Source: Aquidulcibacter sp.
GTDB taxonomy: Bacteria > Pseudomonadota > Alphaproteobacteria > Caulobacterales > Aquidulcibacteraceae
Assembly: GCF_020253525.1 (NCBI RefSeq)
Contig: NZ_JADCBK010000002.1
Coordinates: forward strand, 1-64,000
Length of the DNA: 64,000 nt
Reading direction: 5' to 3'
The number at the start of each line of letters is the position of its first letter. The first letter of the stretch is position 1. This document shows positions 45,957-54,948 of this stretch, piece by piece. The notes under the pieces are model-generated. The model was given only the letters and a program-made list of their open reading frames with translations, made no database searches and was not told the origin of the DNA. A program made the translations under genes and the position numbers.

Positions 45957-47060
45957 CTATGCGGCGTTTTGGACTCGACTCTGGAGAGAATCACCTGATT
46001 TGCGCCGCGCGGCTACACCCAAAATCACTCCAATGATTTTTGCTACAGCTTGATAATGTTCAGCCGGGATTGTCTCTTCGAGATCAACGCTCGCATAGAG
46101 GGCACGTGCCAAGGGCGGATCTTCGATAATTGGCACATCGGACTCGGTGGCAATTTCGCGAATTTTCAAAGCCAGATTATCGACGCCTTTGGCCACACAA
46201 ACCGGCGCAGGGGTTTCGCCTGCCACATAGAGTAAGGCGACGGCATAGTGGGTTGGGTTGGTGATAATGACGGTTGCTTCTGGCACTTTTGCCATCATGC
46301 GATTGCGCCCGCGTTGCATCCGAATTTGACGCAGCTTCATTTTGATCTGCGGGTCACCTTCTAACTTCTTATACTCGTCCTTTTGCTCTTGCTTGCTCAT
46401 GCGGTTACGCTTGATCCAAGAAAAACGCTGAATTGCATAATCGGCCACGGAAGCGACGGCAATAATGCCGATCAGCGCGAAGCACAGCTCCAAAAGAATC
46501 TTGACCAGAACCGGCATCAAAGCGGCCGGCTCCATCGCCACCAAGATTTGCATTTCCTTGGCATGGGGGGCCAAGATCGCATAAGCAACCCAGCAAATAA
46601 TGATCAGTTTCACCACGGTCTTGGCGAAGGTCAAAAGGGCTTCGGCCCCGAACAAGCGCTTGAAACCGGCTATGGGGGAGATTTTCTCAAGTTTCGGCTT
46701 CATCTTTTCGCCGGTGAATAAGAAGCCTGATTGCACCAGATGCCCGGCAAGGCCCGCAATGAAAATGGCACCCACCGTTGCGCTCATCAGAATGGCGAGG
46801 CGCCCACCGACATCCAGGCTGAGCCGCTGCAGCGCCCCGCTATCGACAGCAAATTGTTCTGGCCGTTCGATAAAAATCGTCATGTAGCGGGCCAAATCAT
46901 TGGCGCTGTGCAGGCCAAGGGTCAGCAGAACCGCAACGCCCGCAGTCAAGACAAACAAGGTCGCAATATCTTGCGATTTGGGAACGTCGCCCTTTTTTCG
47001 TGCCTCATCCAGTTTGTACTGACTGGGGGCTTCGGTTTTTTGGGATTCATCTTCTTCCAT
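45957..47060 (-). CDS. flhB: Flagellar biosynthesis protein FlhB
   Basis: A 367-residue export-gate protein that switches substrate specificity of the flagellar type III system. The N-terminus DESQKTEAPSQYKLDEARKK, then GDVPKSQDI, is diagnostic. Four membrane helices follow, then the cytosolic domain with the autocleavage site NPTH in ATVIITNPTHYAVALLYVAG near residue 270. It begins 9 bp after fliR. Order fliQ-fliR-flhB-cckA is conserved in Caulobacterales. Confidence 0.95.
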   Translation of the reverse strand: MEEDESQKTEAPSQYKLDEARKKGDVPKSQDIATLFVLTAGVAVLLTLGLHSANDLARYMTIFIERPEQFAVDSGALQRLSLDVGGRLAILMSATVGAIFIAGLAGHLVQSGFLFTGEKMKPKLEKISPIAGFKRLFGAEALLTFAKTVVKLIIICWVAYAILAPHAKEMQILVAMEPAALMPVLVKILLELCFALIGIIAVASVADYAIQRFSWIKRNRMSKQEQKDEYKKLEGDPQIKMKLRQIRMQRGRNRMMAKVPEATVIITNPTHYAVALLYVAGETPAPVCVAKGVDNLALKIREIATESDVPIIEDPPLARALYASVDLEETIPAEHYQAVAKIIGVILGVAARRKSGDSLQSRVQNAA

Positions 47061-47069
47061 CGGGCGGCC

Positions 47070-47819
47070 TCAATTCAAAGACCGGCCAGCGGTGGCGATG
47101 GCTTCAAGCCACACCAACATGCCTGCGCCTGCGGTGATCGCAAACAACATGATGCCCAACAGAACCTGCACAGGTTGGGCAATGAAGAAAACTTGGATGG
47201 CAGGTGCAACGCGGTTGATAATGCCCAAAGCGACGTTGATGACGATGCCAAACAGCAACAAGGGGGCGGTGATTTGAATGGCCAAGGAAAAGGCTTGGCT
47301 GAAGGCGCGTAAACTAAACTGCGCGATATCGCCCAAGGGTAAAGGTCCGCCCGGCAAGAAGTTCTCGAAACTTTTTGCGGCCCCTGAAATGAAAAGGTGA
47401 TGGACATCGCTCTGAAACACGAGTGCTGTCCCCAAAAGCGCCAAAAAGGTGCCGAACACCGCCCCTTGCTGCTGCTGGGACGGGTCAAACGCCATCGCCA
47501 TGCCAAGGCCTGTCTGCATGCCCGCAATCGCCCCCGCCGTGGCCAAAGCGGAAAACAAAATGCGGGTGGTAAGCCCCAGCGACAGACCGATTAGAATTTC
47601 CTTGCCGATGGCCAGAAACATCAAAGAAATATCCGACGGCAAGGGGCCAATCTTGCTGGAGACGACAGGTGCCAAAGTAAAGGCAATGAAAAGGGCGACC
47701 ATCAAGCGTGCCCGCGTCGGCACAAATTGGTCGCCAATACCCGGTGCGAGCATCATCAACGCGCCAACGCGCGCAAAGACGAGACCAATTACCCATACTG
47801 TCTGGGGCAGGAGTTCCAT
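47070..47819 (-). CDS. fliR: Flagellar biosynthesis protein FliR
   Basis: A 249-residue integral membrane component of the flagellar export gate. It has about six hydrophobic helices and the family pattern VFARVGALMMLAPGIGDQFV, then PTRARLMVALFIAFTLAP near the start and LLLFGIVINVALGIINRVAP in the middle. It lies between fliQ (12-bp gap) and flhB (9-bp gap), in one operon. Confidence 0.94.
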   Translation of the reverse strand: MELLPQTVWVIGLVFARVGALMMLAPGIGDQFVPTRARLMVALFIAFTLAPVVSSKIGPLPSDISLMFLAIGKEILIGLSLGLTTRILFSALATAGAIAGMQTGLGMAMAFDPSQQQQGAVFGTFLALLGTALVFQSDVHHLFISGAAKSFENFLPGGPLPLGDIAQFSLRAFSQAFSLAIQITAPLLLFGIVINVALGIINRVAPAIQVFFIAQPVQVLLGIMLFAITAGAGMLVWLEAIATAGRSLN

Positions 47820-47831
47820 CCGCGGGACCCG

Positions 47832-48104
47832 TTAGCCCGCGCCGCTTGACGCAACTTTAGTCATCATTTGCGTCATAAATTCGCCCAGCATCCCGCCCAT
47901 CAAGGGCAGAAACAAAAGAAGCGCCGCAAAGATCGCAAGGATTTTAGGAACAAAGACAAGGGTCTGTTCCTGGATCTGCGTTAGGGCCTGCAACAGCCCG
48001 ATAACCAAGCCCACAGCCAAACCAACCAGCATGACCGGTGCCGACATCGCGATTGTCAGCCAAATTGCATCACGGGCAACATCGAGGACTTCTGGGGCGT
48101 TCAT
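47832..48104 (-). CDS. fliQ: Flagellar biosynthesis protein FliQ
   Basis: A 90-residue, two-helix membrane subunit of the export gate. The family core is visible: SAPVMLVGLAVGLVIGLLQA, then LTQIQEQTLVFVPKILAIFA. GGAGAAGC precedes ATG 48104. It is the first gene of the fliQ-fliR-flhB-cckA run. A CtrA-like box lies about 74 bp upstream. Confidence 0.94.
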   Translation of the reverse strand: MNAPEVLDVARDAIWLTIAMSAPVMLVGLAVGLVIGLLQALTQIQEQTLVFVPKILAIFAALLLFLPLMGGMLGEFMTQMMTKVASSGAG

Positions 48105-48177
48105 CGTCAGCTTCTCCGACTCAGGGCGTGTTCAAACCAATTCTAGTTTCGCCCGAGTATGGGATGGCTTGGCATGG

Positions 48178-48192
48178 TTAACAAAGTCTTGA
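48178..48192 (-). promoter_or_regulatory. CtrA-like binding site upstream of fliQ
   Basis: On the minus strand: TCAAGACTTTGTTAA followed by CCAT, i.e. TCAA-N7-TTAA against the CtrA consensus TTAA-N7-TTAA, with one mismatch, and ending in the frequent TTAACCAT half-site. It lies 74-88 bp before the fliQ ATG. Caulobacter fliQ is a known CtrA-controlled class II flagellar promoter. The same gap also serves the divergent gene at 48228. Confidence 0.6.
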
Positions 48193-48227
48193 TAAATGCG
48201 TTTCTGGGCTGATTTCCGGCGGTAGAA

Positions 48228-48845
48228 ATGATGGATTTTGAAAAAGTTGAAGTCAAAAGTCGGGAAGAGCTGCGCGCCTGGTTGGCCGAGAATGCCGAGG
48301 CCTTTGGCAGAAGTATTTGGCTTGTAACCTTCAAAAAGGGCAGAGGCCCAAGTGTCAGCTATGATGACATTGTTGAAGAGGCCATTTGCTTTGGCTGGAT
48401 CGATTCCCGAGTTGCTAAACTGGATGACGACAGAACGATGTTGCTGTTGTCGCCACGGCGCGCTTCAAGTTCGTGGTCTGCCGTGAACAAGCAGCGGGTC
48501 GAAAAGCTTTTGGAACAGGGCCTGATCACCCCGCGCGGGCTTTCCATGATTGAACAAGCCAAAGCCAGTGGCGCATGGGACCGTTTGAATGAAGTCGATG
48601 CCTTGATCGAGCCAGACGATCTCAAATCCGCATTGACGGCAACAGCTTTTGCCATGGAGAATTGGAACTTAATGGCGGCCTCCAGCCGGCGCGGTATCTT
48701 GGAGTGGATTGGCGCTGCGAAACGACCCGAAACACGGGCAGAACGGGTGGAGCGCACCGCTCAACTTGCCGGCAAAGGCCTAAAGGCCAACTTCCCGGAT
48801 GGCCGCAATAGGATAGCTGGCGCAATCGGGCCAAAGACGGCCTAA
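48228..48845 (+). CDS. YdeI/OmpD-associated family protein
   Basis: A 205-residue soluble protein of the YdeI/OmpD-associated group (bacteriocin-protection-like domain). Characteristic blocks: ELRAWLAENAEAFGRSIWLV, then YDDIVEEAICFGWIDSRVAK, then SPRRASSSWSAVNKQRVEKL near residue 80 and a C-terminal helical segment RRGILEWIGAAKRPETRAER. Function is poorly defined. Two ATG codons in tandem allow either start. The stop overlaps the convergent peptidase by 4 bp. Confidence 0.82.
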   Translation: MMDFEKVEVKSREELRAWLAENAEAFGRSIWLVTFKKGRGPSVSYDDIVEEAICFGWIDSRVAKLDDDRTMLLLSPRRASSSWSAVNKQRVEKLLEQGLITPRGLSMIEQAKASGAWDRLNEVDALIEPDDLKSALTATAFAMENWNLMAASSRRGILEWIGAAKRPETRAERVERTAQLAGKGLKANFPDGRNRIAGAIGPKTA

Positions 48846-49507
48846 AGCATGTCCTCATAGAAGGCACCAGCCTTCAAGGCCTGATCGATAAGGTGAATTT
48901 CAAGGATCCAACAAGCAGGCGACGGCGTCTTGCCAAAAGCCTTCAGTTTGCCGCTGTGATGGACACGGTGCGGAAAAGCGCCGATCCGGTGGCCTGATGC
49001 CCCTTCGAGTGCCAAGGTCCGGCCGCGCTTGGCAGCTTCTGCCTTAGCAAAGTCATATAGTTCGGGGCCATTGGCTCCAGTTTCGGCCCAATGGGCCTTG
49101 ACCGCTGCAAACACCGCTTTGGAATCTTCGATCAGGTTCTGATAGGCGGGAACTTGGCCTAAAGTGAAGCCTGAACCGACATCGCCTTCATGGCCGTCAT
49201 AGCAAGGGCCGATATCGAGGAAAAAGATATCATCGGCCTCCAAAACATGGGGCGCGGCTGGCACTTCACCAAAGGGCAAAAGCGTATTGGGGCCAAAGCG
49301 TACTTGGCTTGCATGCCACAGTCTTTCAGCGCCGCTATCGAGAATGGCTTGATCGACAATGGCTTTGCCGTCGAGATCATTCATACCGGGCTCAATCATA
49401 GCTGCCGCGCGGGCTAAAGTCTCCCAAGCCCGCGCTTGCGCCGCTTGTTGCAACCCCAAGCTGAAATGGGCGTGATGAGCTTCGCGGGGATCGAGCAAAC
49501 CAGTCAC
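48842..49507 (-). CDS. M24 family metallopeptidase-like protein
   Basis: A 221-residue pita-bread-fold protein related to Xaa-Pro aminopeptidase. Visible metal-ligand regions include DIFFLDIGPCYDGHEGDVGS (two Asp) and GHRIGAFPHRVHHSG; the expected C-terminal Glu lies in CWILEIHLI. It is shorter than full aminopeptidase P because the N-terminal domain is absent. The GTG start directly abuts the queF stop (TAAGTG), so the two are translationally linked. Confidence 0.75.
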   Translation of the reverse strand: MTGLLDPREAHHAHFSLGLQQAAQARAWETLARAAAMIEPGMNDLDGKAIVDQAILDSGAERLWHASQVRFGPNTLLPFGEVPAAPHVLEADDIFFLDIGPCYDGHEGDVGSGFTLGQVPAYQNLIEDSKAVFAAVKAHWAETGANGPELYDFAKAEAAKRGRTLALEGASGHRIGAFPHRVHHSGKLKAFGKTPSPACWILEIHLIDQALKAGAFYEDML

Positions 49508-49984
49508 TTAGCCGCGCCCACGATAGGGCGGCACGCCTTGGTCAGGAATCCAGACGCCCTCTGGCGCAGGTCCCGTCGCGTAGAAGACGTCAATCGGAAT
49601 GCCACCGCGCGGGTACCAATAGCCCCCGATCCGCAACCAAGTTGGGGCCAATAGCTCAACCAAGCGTTTGCCAATTGCCACAGTGCAATCCTCGTGGAAT
49701 GCCCCATGATTACGGAAGCTTGTGAGAAACAGCTTCAAACTTTTGCTTTCCACCAGCCAGTCGCCGGGCACATAGTCGATGACCAAATGCGCAAAGTCGG
49801 GCTGCCCCGTGACTGGACATAGGCTTGTAAACTCGGGTGCCACAAAGCGCGCGAGATAGGCGGTGCCTGGATGGGGATTGGCGACGCGCTCCAGCACAGC
49901 CTCTTCGGGAGAAGCATAACCACGTACGTCTTGGCCGAGGGTGCCCAGACCCTCATAAATAGAAGAATTGCTCATGGGGCTCAT
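49508..49984 (-). CDS. queF: NADPH-dependent 7-cyano-7-deazaguanine reductase
   Basis: A 158-residue unimodular QueF that reduces preQ0 to preQ1 in queuosine synthesis. The active Cys is in [20 protein letters not shown] near residue 57, the NADPH/fold motif in [20 protein letters not shown] with the following DC, and [14 protein letters not shown] near the end. Two start codons (49984, 49975) are possible. No preQ1 riboswitch was seen upstream. The gap 49985-50208 holds nothing else recognised. Confidence 0.92.
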   Translation of the reverse strand: MSPMSNSSIYEGLGTLGQDVRGYASPEEAVLERVANPHPGTAYLARFVAPEFTSLCPVTGQPDFAHLVIDYVPGDWLVESKSLKLFLTSFRNHGAFHEDCTVAIGKRLVELLAPTWLRIGGYWYPRGGIPIDVFYATGPAPEGVWIPDQGVPPYRGRG

Positions 49985-50208
49985 GTAGCGCTAAATCGGG
50001 CTTCGTGCACCTCGTCACTGCACGCCGCATACACCATCATCCAGCATCTGCGCCAATTTGTGCTTCAATCCGATCAAGAGTGCAGCGGAGGCGATGATTA
50101 GCACGTTGTTTTGTTGCCAATCTGGGCAGAGGGCACTAGCGTGAGGTCACGGGGGTGAAAGCGACCCAAAAGTGTCGCACCCACATGAACCTGTTTAAGG
50201 GGGGTTGA

Positions 50209-51747
50209 ATGGCTGAAACCAAACCGGCGACCGGACTTAGTCGAATTTTCGCGCGTAAGTCTGTCGCTCAAATCATGAGCGAGAACGAAAAGAGTGAGTT
50301 GAAGCGGACCCTTGGTCCAATCAATTTGGTGCTTTTGGGAATTGGTTGCATCATCGGGGCCGGTATCTTTGTTCGGACGGGTAATGCTGCTGCCTTGCAC
50401 GCAGGCCCTGCTGTGATGTTGTCCTTCGTCGTCGCAGGTCTCGTCTGTGCCTGTGCCGGTCTTTGCTATGCAGAATTGTCCTCAACTTTACCTGTTTCAG
50501 GCTCTGCTTACACCTATTCCTACACGACCTTGGGCGAATTTGCCGCTTGGATCATGGGCGCACTCTTGCTGCTGGAATATGGGCTTGCGGCCTCTGTGGT
50601 GGCGGTAGGCTGGTCTGGCTATGTTGTCAGTCTTTTAGGCGACTTTGGCCTTATCATACCACCAGAATTCACCGGTCCCATGAACCATGTGACGACCTTG
50701 AAAGACGGCACGACTTTGACCACTTTGTTCAATGTCCCAGCCTTTTTGGTAACCTTGGTTCTGGCCTGTTTGTTGACCATCGGGATTTCTGAATCCAGCC
50801 AAGTCAACAACATAATTGTGGCGATCAAGGTCACGGTGATCGTGGCATTCATTCTGATCGGCGGCTATAAAGTCCTCACCCACTTACCTGAATTGTCACA
50901 GAATTGGGTGCCGTTCATTCCGGAAAATGAGGGTGAGGGCAAGTTCGGGTGGGAAGGTGTCTTCCGCGCTGCCTCCATCGTCTTCTTTGCTTATATCGGC
51001 TTTGAAGCGGTTTCGACCGCTGGCCAAGAAGCCAAGAACCCGAAAAAGGACATGCCAATCGGCATCATTGGTTCCTTGCTCGTCTGTACCGTCCTCTACA
51101 TGCTGGTGGCAGCCGTTTTGACCTTGTTGGTCAATTACAAGGAATTGAACGTGCCTGACCCAGTGGCTGTGGCTGTGGATTCCATGGGTCCTCAATGGGC
51201 ATGGTTTGCCATGACTATTAAGGCCGGTGCGATCATTGGTCTGACGTCGGTGATCTTGGTTCTCATGTATGGTCAAACCCGGATCTTCTACGCGATGGCC
51301 CGAGATGGTCTCCTGCCAAAGATCTTCTCACGCGTGCATCCCAAGTTCCAAACCCCTTGGATCAACACGATTGTGGTTGGTATCATTGTGGCATTTGCGG
51401 CCGGCTTGTTCGACATCAACGTCTTGGGCGATGTGACTTCGGTTGGAACCTTGGCCGCCTTTGCCATCGTCTGCGTCTCGGTGATTTGGTTGCGTCAGGC
51501 GCGTCCAGACCTGCCACGAGGCTTCAAGGTCCCCTTGTACCCGATCTTGCCAATCTTTGGCATTTTGTCGTGCGGGGCGTTGATCTTCACGGTGGAACAG
51601 CGCGTTCTGCACTTCTTCTTTATCTTCTTGGCAGGCGCCACGGCAGTCTATTTCCTCTATGGGATGTGGAATTCCAAGCTTGCCAAAGGTGAATTCGTGA
51701 CGGGTCATGAGCCTCCCGCAAACGAATTGCCACACAAACTCGACTAG
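50209..51747 (+). CDS. APC superfamily amino acid permease
   Basis: A 512-residue transporter with about twelve to thirteen membrane helices. The APC hallmark IGCIIGAGIFVRTGNAAALH lies near residue 45 and SFVVAGLVCACAGLCYAELS follows. FFAYIGFEAVSTAGQEAKNP, then KKDMPIGI, near residue 265 is typical of the cationic amino acid (CAT/YfnA-like) branch. AAGGGGGG lies before ATG 50209. A terminator follows. Substrate unproven. Confidence 0.9.
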   Translation: MAETKPATGLSRIFARKSVAQIMSENEKSELKRTLGPINLVLLGIGCIIGAGIFVRTGNAAALHAGPAVMLSFVVAGLVCACAGLCYAELSSTLPVSGSAYTYSYTTLGEFAAWIMGALLLLEYGLAASVVAVGWSGYVVSLLGDFGLIIPPEFTGPMNHVTTLKDGTTLTTLFNVPAFLVTLVLACLLTIGISESSQVNNIIVAIKVTVIVAFILIGGYKVLTHLPELSQNWVPFIPENEGEGKFGWEGVFRAASIVFFAYIGFEAVSTAGQEAKNPKKDMPIGIIGSLLVCTVLYMLVAAVLTLLVNYKELNVPDPVAVAVDSMGPQWAWFAMTIKAGAIIGLTSVILVLMYGQTRIFYAMARDGLLPKIFSRVHPKFQTPWINTIVVGIIVAFAAGLFDINVLGDVTSVGTLAAFAIVCVSVIWLRQARPDLPRGFKVPLYPILPIFGILSCGALIFTVEQRVLHFFFIFLAGATAVYFLYGMWNSKLAKGEFVTGHEPPANELPHKLD

Positions 51748-51772
51748 GATCTTGTCCTAGGTGAAATCTCTG

Positions 51773-51798
51773 CGGCGGGCCCTCGGGTCCGCCGTTTT
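51773..51798 (+). terminator. Terminator after amino acid permease gene
   Basis: CGGCGGGCCC (51773-51782) pairs with GGGTCCGCCG (51785-51794) around a two-base loop, with one G-T pair, and TTTT follows. It lies 26 bp after the permease stop. Confidence 0.8.
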
Positions 51799-51861
51799 CA
51801 GTTGAGGGGGCATGCGCGCCCGGGGTGGTCAAACCAGGCTGCGCAGGATAGGCCCTTGGCC

Positions 51862-52611
51862 ATGGAACGTATGAGAGCAGATTTGTTACTGGTGGCGCGT
51901 GGTTTAATCGCCACCCGCGCCAAAGCGCGAGAAGCCATTGAGGGGGGGCTGGTTCGCTCTGGTGACCGCGTCATCGCAAAACCTTCAGAACTTCTAGAGC
52001 CAGACTGCCCGCTAACGGCGCAACTGGCTTATCATTGGGTGTCGCGTGCTGGGCTGAAATTAATCGCCGCTTTAGACGCCTTTGGTGTGATGGCGACAGG
52101 CCGCTATGCCTTAGATATCGGGGCATCCACAGGAGGCTTTACCCAAGTGCTGTTAAGCCGGGGTGCGGCCCATGTTGTCGCCGTTGATGTCGGGCGCGAT
52201 CAGTTGGACGCAAGCCTGCGGGGTAACCCCGCCATTACATCGCTGGAAGGCACCGATGCGCGCACTTTAAGCTCGGCCGATTTGGGCGAGCCTGTGCCTG
52301 ACCTTGTCGTGGTAGATGTAAGCTTTATCGGGTTGGAAAAAGTCTTGCCTTCTGTTCTACCCCTTGTCGCGCCAAGCGCAGATCTCGTGGCGTTGGTAAA
52401 GCCACAATTTCAAGCAGGGCCTTCACGCGTGGGCAAGCGCGGCCTCGTCGATCCAGCAATAGCGGCAATCATTGCGGAAGAAGTCCGCCAAGAACTCGAT
52501 GGCCTGTGTGGCTTCAAGGTTTTAGGCCTGATTGAAAGCCCGATTGCCGGGGGCGATGGCAATCGGGAATATTTGCTGCATGCACGGCGCGTAGCCGCAG
52601 AGACGCTTTAG
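51862..52611 (+). CDS. tlyA: TlyA family rRNA methyltransferase
   Basis: A 249-residue protein with an N-terminal S4 RNA-binding domain (MRADLLLVARGLIATRAKAR, then EAIEGGLV) and an FtsJ-like methyltransferase domain: SAM motif ALDIGASTGGFTQVLLSRGA near residue 90, then PDLVVVDVSFIGLEKVLPSV and LVALVKPQFQAGPSRVGKRG with the catalytic Lys. TlyA proteins 2'-O-methylate rRNA cytidines and affect capreomycin sensitivity. ATG 51862 or 51871 could start. The stop overlaps the convergent gene by 4 bp. Confidence 0.9.
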   Translation: MERMRADLLLVARGLIATRAKAREAIEGGLVRSGDRVIAKPSELLEPDCPLTAQLAYHWVSRAGLKLIAALDAFGVMATGRYALDIGASTGGFTQVLLSRGAAHVVAVDVGRDQLDASLRGNPAITSLEGTDARTLSSADLGEPVPDLVVVDVSFIGLEKVLPSVLPLVAPSADLVALVKPQFQAGPSRVGKRGLVDPAIAAIIAEEVRQELDGLCGFKVLGLIESPIAGGDGNREYLLHARRVAAETL

Positions 52612-53207
52612 CGCGTGCAGACCATGCAAGGTGGCGGGAAGCTGCCCGGATGCAAGCCGCCAGTCATCGGAACAGGCTGGGTGCCGACATAGGACGCGCG
52701 CGGCACTTGCGCAGGCCGGGGAACATCGGCTGGGGCGGCAAAGAGAGGCCCACGCCGCTCTCGGCCATAATAGGAATGTGGCGAGGGCTGATACCAATCC
52801 CCACCAACCACGCGCTGCGCACGCGGTGCGGGTGGCGTGAGTTGAGGCGCATGCGGGCGCAGGTCTTGATCTTCAGATAGGTTGGTTGGGCAGGTCACGT
52901 TGGCGCCACCAATTTGTGATCCCACAAAGGCTCCGACCACAGCACCAACTAGGATTCCCTCAGGCTGAACGGCTGCGGCCGCTAAAGCTTTGCCTGCAAT
53001 GCCCCCACCAACTGACCCAATCACGCCACCGGCTGCCCGCGCACCGGATTTGGCCTCAGCACAGGAACCCGAAAAGGCTTCTGGCTGCCCCATGGCGCGC
53101 GGCATAGCGGCGCGCTCCGGATCGCCATGGGCTAAAGCTGGAGTCACTCCAAAAATGGCGGTCGCCCATAGGGTTGCGATCAGAATCGGGTGGATGGCTT
53201 GGCGCAT
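52608..53207 (-). CDS. Secreted glycine-zipper protein
   Basis: A 199-residue exported protein. Signal peptide MRQAIHPILIATLWATAIFG, then VTPALA. A glycine-zipper 2TM-like segment follows (AAGGVIGSVGGGIAGKALAA, then GAVVGAFVGSQIGG) at about residues 60-105. The C-terminal half is Pro/Arg-rich, ending PPPCMVCTR. GGGAGACGACA precedes ATG 53207. It is the last of three secreted-protein genes on the minus strand. Probably membrane or envelope associated; function unknown. Confidence 0.65.
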   Translation of the reverse strand: MRQAIHPILIATLWATAIFGVTPALAHGDPERAAMPRAMGQPEAFSGSCAEAKSGARAAGGVIGSVGGGIAGKALAAAAVQPEGILVGAVVGAFVGSQIGGANVTCPTNLSEDQDLRPHAPQLTPPAPRAQRVVGGDWYQPSPHSYYGRERRGPLFAAPADVPRPAQVPRASYVGTQPVPMTGGLHPGSFPPPCMVCTR

Positions 53208-53245
53208 TGTCGTCTCCCAAGAAGTCAAAAATCAACGTGTGCCGA

Positions 53246-54031
53246 TCAATAGCCGGGTGGACGCCAGCCTTGCGGGCATTGGCAGACCCAAGTTTGTTGC
53301 GGCGGCAAGGTCTGCCCATCTGGCGTCGTCACGGTCTGGATACTCCAGCCGCAAATCATGCCGCCCTGTTGCATCGTCGCGGCAGGCGCAGGCCAAGACG
53401 ACATGCCCCCTTGGCTCGACCAACTGCTCATCGAGGAAGAAGATGACCAGGACGAACTGCTCGATGCGCTGCTTTCATGAGCTAACGCGATCGATGAGCC
53501 ATTGGCGGCAGCTTCATAGCTGCTTGCGCGGTCCTTGATTGGGTCCACATAGGGCCGGTTCTCATACACCCAAGCAGAAGAATGGGTGTGCGTGGTCTGT
53601 GCGCGCTTAGGCTTTGGCTGGGGACGACGGTGGTTTGAATGGACCGCGGCACCACGTGTACGGGCCTTGGTGGCGCGGGCCTTTGGTTTGCCACGATCAT
53701 GATAGCCATCGCGATAGCCATCGCGGTAACCGTGGCGATAGGCTTGCTGCATGTGTTGGTGATGCTCCGCGTGGTGTCCGCCATGGGCTTTTGGCTCACG
53801 CACGACTTCTTCGCGCACAAAGGTTTCGGTTGTAGCCGGTGCCACGGTCACGCTTTGTGTGACTTCATGCTGTGACATGGTCGATGAGGTGGAAGACGAA
53901 CTTGAACTGCTGCTGCTACTGCCCATCGTGCTTGAACCCGAGGCGCCGGGGCACGTCATGTAAACACATTGAGCAAAGGCAGGGGCTGCTAACAAGCCCG
54001 AAAGCGCCACACCAAGTAAAACACTGCGCAT
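53246..54031 (-). CDS. Secreted Ser- and His-rich protein, unknown
   Basis: A 261-residue exported protein. After the signal peptide (MRSVLLGVALSGLLAAPAFA) come a Cys pair (QCVYMTCPG), a poly-Ser stretch, a His-rich block (HGGHHAEHHQH), repeats of YRDGY and a basic Ala/Arg/Lys segment. The C-terminus is a compact Cys module: ICGWSIQTVTTPDGQT, then QQTWVCQCPQGW. The same CGW...PDG...Q-WVC pattern ends the neighbour at 54247. AAAGGACTTGAAT precedes ATG 54031. Function unknown; His block may bind metal. Confidence 0.6.
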   Translation of the reverse strand: MRSVLLGVALSGLLAAPAFAQCVYMTCPGASGSSTMGSSSSSSSSSSTSSTMSQHEVTQSVTVAPATTETFVREEVVREPKAHGGHHAEHHQHMQQAYRHGYRDGYRDGYHDRGKPKARATKARTRGAAVHSNHRRPQPKPKRAQTTHTHSSAWVYENRPYVDPIKDRASSYEAAANGSSIALAHESSASSSSSWSSSSSMSSWSSQGGMSSWPAPAATMQQGGMICGWSIQTVTTPDGQTLPPQQTWVCQCPQGWRPPGY

Positions 54032-54246
54032 ATTCAAGTCCTTTTCTGGGACGTTCGAATCAAATCTCGACGAAATTCTTTCGTCACTTCGGTTCACTAT
54101 GCCAAACTCTTCACCATTTTGCGCTGTTCTTCACCAAAACAGGGAAAAGAAAACACAGGCCTAGCTAAGATCCATGGCGGTCGATTTGGCACGACAAAGC
54201 CGCCCCCCTTGTGAGGAGGGAGGCGGCAAAGCGGTGGGTTCTGGAT

Positions 54247-54843
54247 TTAGTTGACGACTTGCCATTCGCCGCGATTATCACGGCACATCCAAACTTGCTG
54301 ACGCTCATAAAGACCGTCTGGACGACGCAGGGCGGCTTCACCCCAGCCGCATTCTTGGCGACTTACGACAGGTGGGGTGTAGGTGGCTTGGTAAGCGCGA
54401 TCATGATCGCGGCGGTGGTCGCGACGGCCCGAACGATAGTCGACAAAGCGATCATCACGTGAATAGCCATAGTCCTTGTAGCCATTATTACGATAGCCTT
54501 CTTGGCGCTCTTGGCGCTGGTTAGGCTCATAACCGCGATAGACGGGGTCGTCGCAAGCAACGCGGCTCTTGGCAATTTGCGAGCCTGCAACTGCACCGAC
54601 AACCGCACCCAGAACAGTGCCTTCCTTGCGGGCATTACGTCCAGCCAATTGCTTGCCCAAAACCGCACCAGCAACCGCACCAATGGCACCACCGGCCAAG
54701 CGATTGTTGTTCAGGCTTTGTTGGCAGTCTTGGGGGACCGAACCATAAGTGGGATAGCTATTGTCATAGGTTTGGGCAGAGGCCATGGCAGGGGCTGAAA
54801 GGGCCAGTGCGGCAGCCAAGCTTGAGAAAATCAATGTACGCAT
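54247..54843 (-). CDS. Secreted glycine-zipper protein with C-terminal CGW/WMC module
   Basis: A 198-residue exported protein with a signal peptide (MRTLIFSSLAAALALSAPAM), a glycine-zipper region (GGAIGAVAGAVLGKQLAGRN, then GTVLGAVVGAVAGSQIAKS) at about residues 50-95, a Tyr/Arg/Asp-rich middle, and a C-terminal module QECGWGEAALRRPDGLYERQ, then QVWMCRDN. AAAGGAG precedes ATG 54843 at good spacing; a GTG one codon earlier is less likely. First of three secreted genes on the minus strand. Confidence 0.68.
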   Translation of the reverse strand: MRTLIFSSLAAALALSAPAMASAQTYDNSYPTYGSVPQDCQQSLNNNRLAGGAIGAVAGAVLGKQLAGRNARKEGTVLGAVVGAVAGSQIAKSRVACDDPVYRGYEPNQRQERQEGYRNNGYKDYGYSRDDRFVDYRSGRRDHRRDHDRAYQATYTPPVVSRQECGWGEAALRRPDGLYERQQVWMCRDNRGEWQVVN

Positions 54844-54948
54844 CACGATGCTCCTTTACAGAGAAGACCCATGAGATAGAGGGGGCAGGTGCAGGCCTTC
54901 TGTGAAAGCTAACTTGCAACATCCTCCCTGAACGGCGCATGAGCAGAT

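Noticed and set aside
49985-50208. Possible preQ1 riboswitch before queF
   Set aside because: No pseudoknot-forming preQ1 core was recognised in the leader.
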